A stretch of 5,003 nucleotides of DNA, taken from an uncultured Oscillospiraceae bacterium. Its GTDB lineage: Bacteria > Bacillota > Clostridia > Oscillospirales > Oscillospiraceae. The position numbers and the translations under genes were made by a program. The DNA lies in NCBI GenBank assembly GCA_949093475.1, contig CARXAY010000051.1, forward strand, positions 2,911-7,913, read 5' to 3'. The notes beneath the pieces are model-generated. The model had not been told where the DNA came from. It worked only from the letters and a program-made list of their open reading frames with translations, and searched no databases. Below are positions 1 to 5,003 of the stretch, piece by piece (the stretch's first letter is position 1; each line of letters opens with the position of its first letter).

Positions 1-3000
1 GGGTGGCATAGCGGGGTTCTTTTGCGGTGGCGGTGCCATCGGGGAGGTATTCCAGACCGCCGGTCACGGAATCATAGCCGCTGATGCTCCGGGAGATGTC
101 CCGGCCGCAGCCCACCGCCACGCCGCCGCCGGTTTGGGCGGTGTTTTGGGTGACGGAAAAGCCCCGCGCCATCTCCGCCGTGCCGCCGCCGACGTACACG
201 CCGCCGCCGCTGGCGGCGTTGGGACTGTATGCAGTGGCGTCGGGGATGGCGGGCTTCGCCCCCTCGGTGTAGCCGGCGACGGACAGGGAGTTTTTCCCCT
301 CGCCGATACCGGTGAGGGCGGTGTTTTCCGAGATCGAACCGCCGACCAGCCGGGTCGTGCCGCCCAGATTGGCCAGCGCGCCGTACTCGCCCCGGTTGCC
401 CGTGATCGCGCCGCCGTTCATGGTAAACCCGCCCAGATTATAGATCGCGCCCGCGCCCATGTAGTACTTGGGCTGCCCCCAATAGGCGCTGTCGTAGCCG
501 CGCAGGCGGGAACTGTCGGTGAAGAACCCGTACCGGGGCATTGCGCCGGTGTTGCCTGAGACAGAACCGCCGTCCATGGTGAACGAGCCGTTTTCAGCCA
601 CGTAGACCGCGCCGGCGACGGGGGAGACGCCGCCGCTGATGGCAGAGCCGTCCTTCATGGTGAACACACCGCCGCCCCGCACCTCTACCGTGCCGGGGTG
701 GGCCATGGAGTAGTTGGTGTGGTTTTTGACGGTGATGCCGCTGTGGAAGGTCAGCGCACCGTTGACCTGAAACATAGAACCCTCCTTCGGCGAGGAGAAG
801 TTGCCGTCGAAGGTCAGCGCGCCTGCGCCCATCCCGGCGGCGGCCACCTGTCCTACCTCCAATGCCGCGCTGCCGGCCACGGTGATGGCCGCCTGTCCCG
901 CGCCTGTGCCCTTGGCGCTTTCCCCCAGATAGAGCCGGGAGGACAGGGTGATGGTGTAGTCGTTGCGGATGTTGAAGCTCAGGGTGTTGGCGGCGGTAAG
1001 GGTGGAGCTGGTGGTGAGCCGGTAGGAGCGAACCCCGCTCGTTCCACCGCTGGCGTTGTGAGTGCCGCCCGTGCCGACGTACTGCAGGAAGCTGCCCCGC
1101 ATGATGGTGTAGCCGTAGCTGCTGTCCTCCAGCCAGCAGGTCTTGGAAGGGCCGCTGCCCGACAGGGCGGCGTCCCGGCTGGCGGAGGAGGTGCTTTCGG
1201 CCATGAGGGTCAGGTGCTTGTTGTCGGAAACGACAGCCGGGGTGTCGATGGTGGTGTTGTAGAAGATATAGAGAACGTCGCCGTTGACGGCTTCGCTCAC
1301 TGCGTCGGTGAGGTCGGCGTAGACCCGGTAGTAGACCTTGCCCAACACGGTCACGGGCGTGCCGTTTCGGATGGTATACTGGGGCGTGTCGCTGGCGTTT
1401 TTCAGCACAAGATCCCCGCTGCTCGCGCCCAGATACCACTGGGAGCTTTCCAAGGCGATCTTATTCTCCTGAACGTCCTTGGCGAAGGTGACGACCTTCT
1501 TGTTGGCCTCCGCCTTGGCGTAGCTGGCGTTGCTTCCCTTCCAGAAGTCCTCGGAGAACTCAAAGATGGCCGCCGTGCCCTCGGTGGTGAGGGTGTCGGT
1601 GACCTGAATGGGGGTCTGGTTTTTGCCCACGTTGGCAAAATACACCGGGTTGTTGGTGTCTACCCTTGCGCCGCCGGCGAGCTTGACCAGATAGTGGCGG
1701 TTGGCGGAGTTGGTGTTTTCGATATACATACCGTTGCCGTGCTGGTCGGCGGAGTTGGTGGTGAGCTGGAAGTTGCCCGACAGGGTGGCCGAGGTGTTGC
1801 GCAGGCTGCCCTCGTCATAGCCGCCGCCGGCGTAGACGGCCATGCCGCCGCCGTTGACGGCGGTGTTCTGCCGGATGACGCCGCCGGTCAGCTCCAGCGA
1901 GCAGCCCATGACGCGGCTGCCCGCGCCCACACAGATGCCGCCGCCGATGCCTGCGTTGTTCGCAATGCTGTTGATGGCCTCGTTATGGGAGATGACGCCG
2001 CCGTCCATGGCGACTTGGGCGGTCACATTCTCATTGCCGTCGTTACTGGAGGCAATGGCTACGCCGCCGCCGTAGCTGGCCTTGTTCTGGGTAATAGAGC
2101 CGCCCTTGATGTTCACTGTGGCGTTCCAAGCCACAATACCGCCGCCGTAGCCGCCGGCAAAGTTGTGATCCACACTGCCGCCCCACATGGTGAATTGGGC
2201 GTTGTTGCGCACCATGAGGCCGCCGCCGTCGCCGGTGACGCCTCCGGTGGCGCTGAGACCGCCGTGGTTGTAAGAGATCTCGCCGCCGTAGAGATCCATA
2301 TAGGCGGTCTCCACGCTGACGCCGCCCCCGTCCTGATTATTGCCGACAATGGCGTTGTTGGTGATGACGCCGCCGTACATATTGAAATGGGAGTTCGTGA
2401 TGGCAGGCTTGGCGTTCCAGTTGCTGGTGACAAAGCTTCCGATGAATACCGCGCCCCGGCCGGTGTCGTTGTTGTTATCATCGCCGAGGGCTGCTGTGAC
2501 ACAGTGGCTGATCTCGCCGCCGAACAGGTCAAGGGTAGAGCCGGAAAGGCTCTGGATCGCGCTGCCGTAGGAGTTTGCGCCGTTGCGAAGGACGTTGTTT
2601 TGCAGCTTGACGCCGTTCCAGATGTCCAGCGTGCCGCTGCTTTGGATGAGGGCGGCGGTGGCGGTGACGCCGCTGTTGGTATAGCGGTATTGTCCGCCGT
2701 CGTCGTCATACATGACGATATTGTCCCCCACGCTGTCTCCGGGGGTATAGGCGCTGCCCTTCGTCCACACTGCGCCGCCGTCCAAAATAAGACTGCCCGA
2801 AAACTTGTCGATGACGGTGTAGTCTCCCTTCTGCGCCGCCTCGGTGAGGGACGCGCCGTTGTAGGAGACCTGCCCATCGCCGAGGATCAGCGTGCCTCCC
2901 GCCGCGACCTGAAAGAGGTTGATCCCCGTGGCGCTGCCGCCCCGCTTGAGGGTGACGCGCTTTCCCTCCGCCACACGGATGTGGACGGTGCGGCCGGCGG

Positions 3001-3262
3001 GGACGCTCAGGGCGGAGGTGACGCTCCAGACCGCGTCATCTTCTGCGGGGGACAAAAGGATGTCCTCCCCGCCGCCGCCGAGGACATTTTGCAGCTCCAG
3101 CAAGGAAGCGACGCTTGCGGCGGCGGCACAGTCGTGGGCGTCCTGAACCGACGCCGCTCTGGGAGCGGCCAAGGCGGTGGCAGGGAGCAGACCCAGACAC
3201 AAGCTGAGGGCCAAACCCGCCGAAACGATTTTTTGAACCAAGTTTTTCCTCTTCACATTCAT
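1..3262 (-). CDS. Secreted right-handed beta-helix repeat surface protein (3' end beyond the window)
   Basis: The frame is open without a stop from ATG at 3262 to the left edge (1087 codons), so the C terminus and any cell-wall anchor are unseen. The start is set by AGGAGG 10 nt upstream. Residues 1-32 are a signal peptide: basic MNVKRKN, hydrophobic core, then ATALA before APR, a likely signal peptidase I site. C22 lacks a proper lipobox. Residues about 45-95 resemble the capping strands that open beta-helix proteins (LLELQNVL, then a run of short strands). Turns of the type [F/M/L]-x-M/L-x-GG-x-I-S/T-x-N, often followed by GGG(V/I/M), cluster at residues 247-482 and again at 869-1053. A second cap-like stretch starts near residue 642 (VYYRVYADLTDAV), so the protein is probably two tandem beta-helix modules. 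Such proteins act outside the cell as adhesins or glycan-binding/processing factors, but the ligand is unknown and no catalytic site was recognised. The gene lies 20 nt downstream of a sensor kinase gene and is probably co-transcribed with it. Confidence 0.9.
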   Translation of the reverse strand, partial: MNVKRKNLVQKIVSAGLALSLCLGLLPATALAAPRAASVQDAHDCAAAASVASLLELQNVLGGGGEDILLSPAEDDAVWSVTSALSVPAGRTVHIRVAEGKRVTLKRGGSATGINLFQVAAGGTLILGDGQVSYNGASLTEAAQKGDYTVIDKFSGSLILDGGAVWTKGSAYTPGDSVGDNIVMYDDDGGQYRYTNSGVTATAALIQSSGTLDIWNGVKLQNNVLRNGANSYGSAIQSLSGSTLDLFGGEISHCVTAALGDDNNNDTGRGAVFIGSFVTSNWNAKPAITNSHFNMYGGVITNNAIVGNNQDGGGVSVETAYMDLYGGEISYNHGGLSATGGVTGDGGGLMVRNNAQFTMWGGSVDHNFAGGYGGGIVAWNATVNIKGGSITQNKASYGGGVAIASSNDGNENVTAQVAMDGGVISHNEAINSIANNAGIGGGICVGAGSRVMGCSLELTGGVIRQNTAVNGGGMAVYAGGGYDEGSLRNTSATLSGNFQLTTNSADQHGNGMYIENTNSANRHYLVKLAGGARVDTNNPVYFANVGKNQTPIQVTDTLTTEGTAAIFEFSEDFWKGSNASYAKAEANKKVVTFAKDVQENKIALESSQWYLGASSGDLVLKNASDTPQYTIRNGTPVTVLGKVYYRVYADLTDAVSEAVNGDVLYIFYNTTIDTPAVVSDNKHLTLMAESTSSASRDAALSGSGPSKTCWLEDSSYGYTIMRGSFLQYVGTGGTHNASGGTSGVRSYRLTTSSTLTAANTLSFNIRNDYTITLSSRLYLGESAKGTGAGQAAITVAGSAALEVGQVAAAGMGAGALTFDGNFSSPKEGSMFQVNGALTFHSGITVKNHTNYSMAHPGTVEVRGGGVFTMKDGSAISGGVSPVAGAVYVAENGSFTMDGGSVSGNTGAMPRYGFFTDSSRLRGYDSAYWGQPKYYMGAGAIYNLGGFTMNGGAITGNRGEYGALANLGGTTRLVGGSISENTALTGIGEGKNSLSVAGYTEGAKPAIPDATAYSPNAASGGGVYVGGGTAEMARGFSVTQNTAQTGGGVAVGCGRDISRSISGYDSVTGGLEYLPDGTATAKEPRYAT
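113..658 (-). repeat. Second beta-helix repeat block of the surface protein
   Basis: A second run of the same type of turns is seen at about residues 869 (FTMKDGSAISGG), 896 (FTMDGGSVSGN), 948 (FTMNGGAITGN), 972 (RLVGGSISEN) and 1031 (EMARGFSVTQN), followed by GGGVAVG. Two of these turns (FTMDGG and FTMNGG) are more alike than most pairs in the first block. Between them are longer loops rich in Tyr, Pro and Gly (for example residues 905-930). The block is separated from the first by about 390 residues that contain a fresh cap-like region, so it is probably a distinct second helix. It continues towards the left edge. Confidence 0.65.
1817..2524 (-). repeat. First beta-helix repeat block of the surface protein
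   Basis: Degenerate protein-level repeats carry a GG-x-I-S/T-x-N core. Turns are recognisable at about residues 247 (DLFGGEISHC), 295 (NMYGGVITNN), 322 (MDLYGGEISYN), 359 (TMWGGSVDHN), 385 (NIKGGSITQN), 419 (AMDGGVISHN) and 458 (ELTGGVIRQN). In the clearest interval the spacing is 26-39 residues, and GGGV/GGGI/GGGM lies between turns. The repeats are not long identical DNA copies; the DNA shows only recurring GCCGCCGCC-type stretches (plus strand), so this looks like old diverged duplication rather than a recent expansion. The pattern resembles the GGA(I/L/V) and FxxN repeats known from Chlamydia Pmp and other beta-helix adhesins; that is a comparison of motif style only. Confidence 0.75.
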
Positions 3263-3272
3263 ATCCTGAAAT

Positions 3273-3278
3273 CCTCCT
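3273..3278 (-). promoter_or_regulatory. Ribosome binding site of the beta-helix surface protein
   Basis: On the minus strand AGGAGG is followed by the 10-nt spacer ATTTCAGGAT and then ATG at 3262. It sits entirely inside the 20-nt gap after the kinase stop codon (3285-3283). The gap is too short for an independent promoter, which supports co-transcription with the kinase. The out-of-frame ATG at 3258 is not a competitor: it does not give the signal-peptide frame. Confidence 0.85.
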
Positions 3279-3282
3279 GTGG

Positions 3283-4551
3283 TCACATACTGCACCGAAA
3301 CACGAAGCTGCCTTGCTCAACGCTGAAGGAGTAGATCCCTCCATACCGTTCTACGATGGTCACGATGGAACGTGTGCCATAGCCGTGCTGCTCCTGCTTG
3401 GACAGCGGGATGCCATCCTCAAAAACCACCGAATCCTGAAAGGGATTTTTAACCTCCAAATAAAGTGTGTCCGCCTCTGTAAACCCTTTGACGGAGATGG
3501 TCTTGTCCGGACAGCGCTCCAGAGCGTGGATGGCGTTGTCCAGCGCGTTGGAGAGGATGACGGCCAGATCGATCTCATCCACCCGGAGGGCTTCGGGCAG
3601 GTTCACCGCCGCCCTTAAGGTGATGCCCTTTTCCTGCGCGACGCTTTGGTAGTAAGACAGCACCACGTTGGCGGCACGGTTTTGGCAGAAGTTTTTCGGC
3701 GTACTCTTGTCGATATGCTCGGTCAGAGCGTTGATATACGTCTGCGCTTTCTCATACTGCCCGCTTTTGATGTAGTCGTCCAGAAGAAGCACCTGATGCT
3801 TCAGGTCGTGCTTGAGGATGTTCAGGCTGCGCTCCTTTTCCTCCCAGAGCTTCAGCCGGTCGCCGGTGAGCTTGATCTGAAGCTCCAGCGCGTGCTGCCG
3901 CTCCTGACCCGCGAGCAGGGCCAGCTGCCGGCCCAGCGCGGTGAAGATAGTAAGGTACATGACCGGGAGGAGCAGGAGGAACATGACCAGCTGGGGGATC
4001 TCCCCCGGACGCTCCAATATGATCTTGGGATAGAAGGCGTCGATGAGGATGGTGAGGTAAAACATCACCGACAAAAGGGAGTAGGCGAGCCAGCCCTTTT
4101 TCGCCTCCCGCTGCAGGCGGAGGTAGGGCTTGCGGACGTACTTCACCAGCAGATACTCCATCAGCAGCGGGAAGAGTAGCCGGATGAGGAGCATGGCCGC
4201 GCCGGTGTCCCCCAGCAGGGCGTCAAACAGGCGGCTGAGGATCAGGATCACCAGCATCAGTGTGTCTACAAGGCAGAAGGTGAACAAAAACCGCGCGCCC
4301 CGGTTCTTCGCCATAAAGAGAAACAGCAGAAGACTGGGCAGGATGCAGACCGGCACCATCACCCGGCCCGCCGTCTGAATCCCATAGAAGTGGACGACCA
4401 GCAGCATGACGGTCACGGCCACAACGTAGAGGGTGATGAGGGCGGCGTAGGTCTTGGCCCGGGAGAACCGGCTCTCATACAGCATCATAAACATAATGAG
4501 ACAGTGGGCAAGAATGGCGATGATGGACAGATCCCGCAGGATTTCCGGCAT
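3283..4551 (-). CDS. AgrC-like GHKL sensor histidine kinase
   Basis: Complete membrane sensor kinase of 422 residues, starting MPEILRDLSI and ending FVFRCSM. The N-terminal half holds about six or seven hydrophobic segments (roughly residues 8-25, 35-55, 64-81, 87-107, 117-137, 154-173, 187-207) and no large extracellular domain, as in AgrC-type receptors for small or hydrophobic ligands. A helical linker (about 208-245) leads to the phosphoacceptor motif LKHDLKHQ with H248. The ATP-binding domain has the N box SNALDNAIHA (N335, D338, N339) and the glycine box HGYGTRSI (G390, G392), so all catalytic elements look intact. It should autophosphorylate H248 and pass the phosphate to a LytTR-type regulator. 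The ATG at 4551 overlaps the stop of the LytTR fragment (TGATG), and GGAGG lies 12 nt upstream. An open extension to 4986 exists in this frame, but it runs antisense to regulator-like coding sequence and does not look like protein. The signal is unknown: no agrB/agrD-like genes are in the window. Confidence 0.93.
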   Translation of the reverse strand: MPEILRDLSIIAILAHCLIMFMMLYESRFSRAKTYAALITLYVVAVTVMLLVVHFYGIQTAGRVMVPVCILPSLLLFLFMAKNRGARFLFTFCLVDTLMLVILILSRLFDALLGDTGAAMLLIRLLFPLLMEYLLVKYVRKPYLRLQREAKKGWLAYSLLSVMFYLTILIDAFYPKIILERPGEIPQLVMFLLLLPVMYLTIFTALGRQLALLAGQERQHALELQIKLTGDRLKLWEEKERSLNILKHDLKHQVLLLDDYIKSGQYEKAQTYINALTEHIDKSTPKNFCQNRAANVVLSYYQSVAQEKGITLRAAVNLPEALRVDEIDLAVILSNALDNAIHALERCPDKTISVKGFTEADTLYLEVKNPFQDSVVFEDGIPLSKQEQHGYGTRSIVTIVERYGGIYSFSVEQGSFVFRCSM

Positions 4552-4563
4552 CACGCGTGACCA

Positions 4564-4568
4564 CCTCC
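4564..4568 (-). promoter_or_regulatory. Ribosome binding site of the sensor kinase
   Basis: Minus-strand GGAGG lies 12 nt before the kinase ATG and inside the last codons of the LytTR fragment. With the TGATG stop/start overlap it supports the MPEIL start and suggests that kinase translation is coupled to translation of the regulator fragment upstream. Confidence 0.7.
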
Positions 4569-4729
4569 GAATTTGTGCCGCAGGAAGGACTCCTTGGCGG
4601 CGATGTACTTTTTGGTGATGGGAAATTCCTCCCCGTTCTTCATCCGAAAGCCATAGGGAGAGATAGACAGCACATTGTCCAGATTGATGAAGTAGCTTCT
4701 GGCCGTCTTGACAAACGCGCCGCAGGAGG

Positions 4730-4741
4730 TGAACTCGTTCA
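4730..4741. other. Short dyad at the regulator inversion junction
   Basis: TGAAC-TC-GTTCA has perfect 5-bp arms around a 2-bp asymmetric centre. It lies at the point where regulator-like coding switches from the minus strand (left) to the plus strand (right). A looser dyad surrounds it: GGAGGTGA at 4725-4732 against TCACCGCCTCC at 4751-4761, with a bulge. Serine DNA invertases use short dyads with a 2-bp central overlap, and small inversions can also arise by template switching at quasi-palindromes. The arms are short enough that chance remains possible. Confidence 0.35.
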
Positions 4742-5003
4742 TCCTCTATCTCACCGCCTCCAAAGAATTTGCTCTGGACGCCTATTGTGTTCATCCCGTG
4801 TCCTATCTTCTCAAGCCCGTCCAGCCTGAGCGGCTGTATGAGGAGCTGGAGCGGTGTCTGGCCGAGCTGCTCCCGCCGGAGCGGGCCGTTCCCGTCATCG
4901 CGGTCAAAACCGCCGACGGCCTGATCCCCCTTCCCCTGAACCATGTGAACGCGGTGGAATACTACGACCACAGACTGGTCTATCACCTCACCGACGGCAG
5001 CCG
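4738..5003 (+). pseudogene. Middle of a LytTR response regulator on the opposite strand (receiver C-half and LytTR N-half)
   Basis: In the plus frame beginning TTC ATC CTC TAT, the translation has receiver strand beta-4 with its conserved Thr (ILYLTAS), the alpha-4 segment KEFALDAY, then the conserved Lys-Pro of beta-5 (YLLKPV, phosphoryl-sensing Lys) and helix alpha-5 (RLYEELERCLAELL). A short linker follows, then the start of LytTR: VIAVKTADGLIPLPLNHV, VEYYDHRLVYHLTDGS. The frame is still open at the right edge. The receiver's first about 70-75 residues, with the acidic pocket and phosphorylated Asp, are absent, because the bases to the left encode the other fragment in the other direction. 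Upstream this frame is open only back to a TAG at 4693. GTG at 4729 or TTG at 4708 could serve as starts but neither has a properly spaced ribosome binding site. It is either a displaced, inverted part of the regulator ending at 4551 or the truncated remnant of a second regulator. Confidence 0.8.

Larger units (their letters stand above)
4551..4742 (-). pseudogene. C-terminal half of a LytTR response regulator (separated from its N-terminal part)
   Basis: Sixty-three residues that match the second half of a LytTR DNA-binding domain: FVKTARSYFINLDNV corresponds to the family's F-x-R-x-H-R-S-Y-x-V-N-L core, then SISPYGFRMKNGEEFPIT gives the last beta strands and KKYIAAKESFLRHKF the terminal helix. 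The His usual in that core is Ala here (TARSY). The first half of LytTR and the whole receiver are missing on this strand. A TAG stands in frame two codons before the ATG at 4742, so the frame cannot be extended upstream. The ATG is probably fortuitous: GGAGG is 14 nt away, a poor spacing. The fragment joins the kinase gene in the usual regulator-kinase order with a one-base overlap, so it is the genuine 3' end of the partner regulator. The matching middle of a regulator lies immediately to the right on the opposite strand. As arranged, a 63-residue half domain would not be expected to bind DNA. Confidence 0.8.

Noticed and set aside
1817..2524. Recurring GCCGCCGCC-type stretches as a possible DNA repeat array or CRISPR
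   Set aside because: The repeats are short, irregularly spaced and coincide with Gly-Gly(-Gly) codons in the beta-helix turns; there are no identical direct repeats with unique spacers.
3167..3262. Possible lipoprotein signal at C22 of the surface protein
   Set aside because: The residues before C22 are LSL; a Leu directly before the Cys does not fit the lipobox, and a normal AxA-type cleavage site follows at residues 30-32.
698..3334. Very long open frame on the plus strand (878 codons) across most of the surface-protein gene
   Set aside because: It is antisense to a gene with a signal peptide, a perfect ribosome binding site and regular beta-helix repeats. Its translation is a low-complexity Ala/Val/Gly/Asp mix with no domain, explained by GGC/GCC codons read on the other strand. 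It also runs past the surface gene start into the end of the kinase.
3646..4179. Plus-strand open frame of 177 codons inside the kinase gene
   Set aside because: It is antisense to the well-supported kinase (membrane segments, H box, N box), and its charged, leucine-rich translation is the usual reverse-strand shadow.
4557..4829. Plus-strand open frame of 90 codons
   Set aside because: It lies antisense to the LytTR C-terminal fragment and out of frame with the plus-strand regulator fragment; its translation matches no recognisable protein.
4552..4986. N-terminal extension of the kinase frame (145 further codons upstream)
   Set aside because: The extension overlaps the LytTR fragment in another frame and then runs antisense to the plus-strand regulator fragment. 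Its translation has no membrane or sensor character. The ATG at 4551 has a ribosome binding site and the classic TGATG overlap.

Overview
The window looks like a piece of a GC-rich Firmicutes/Clostridia genome, perhaps an Oscillospiraceae-like gut bacterium. This is an inference from AGGAGG-type ribosome binding sites, a strong GGC/GCC/ACC codon preference, a LytTR regulator next to an AgrC-like GHKL kinase, and a large Gly/Asn-rich beta-helix surface protein. No rRNA, tRNA, mobile element, CRISPR array or clear terminator is visible.

Layout. Almost everything reads on the minus strand, right to left. From 4742 to 4551 lies the C-terminal half of a LytTR DNA-binding domain. It overlaps by one base (TGATG) a complete AgrC-like sensor kinase of 422 residues (4551-3283). 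Twenty bases after the kinase stop, behind a perfect AGGAGG, starts a secreted right-handed beta-helix protein (3262-1). That gene stays open for 1087 codons and leaves the window at the left edge without a stop. The three appear to form one transcription unit: regulator, kinase, surface protein. The natural reading is that the two-component pair governs, or responds to, the surface protein, although no operator was found.

The anomaly is at the right end. From about 4741 to 5003 the PLUS strand encodes the second half of a receiver domain, the linker, and the first half of a LytTR domain. It lacks the first half of the receiver. The minus-strand fragment next to it supplies the missing second half of LytTR. 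Within the window the two pieces do not duplicate each other and together look like one response regulator with its middle segment turned around. The junction falls at or beside a 12-bp dyad (TGAAC-TC-GTTCA, 4730-4741). This could be an intragenic DNA inversion (a switch or a fixed rearrangement), a loss-of-function rearrangement, or an assembly/amplification chimera. The right-hand breakpoint would lie just outside the window, so the sequence shown cannot decide.

Long open frames on the plus strand under the beta-helix gene, the longest being 698-3334, are by-products of its repetitive GC-rich codons and were not annotated.
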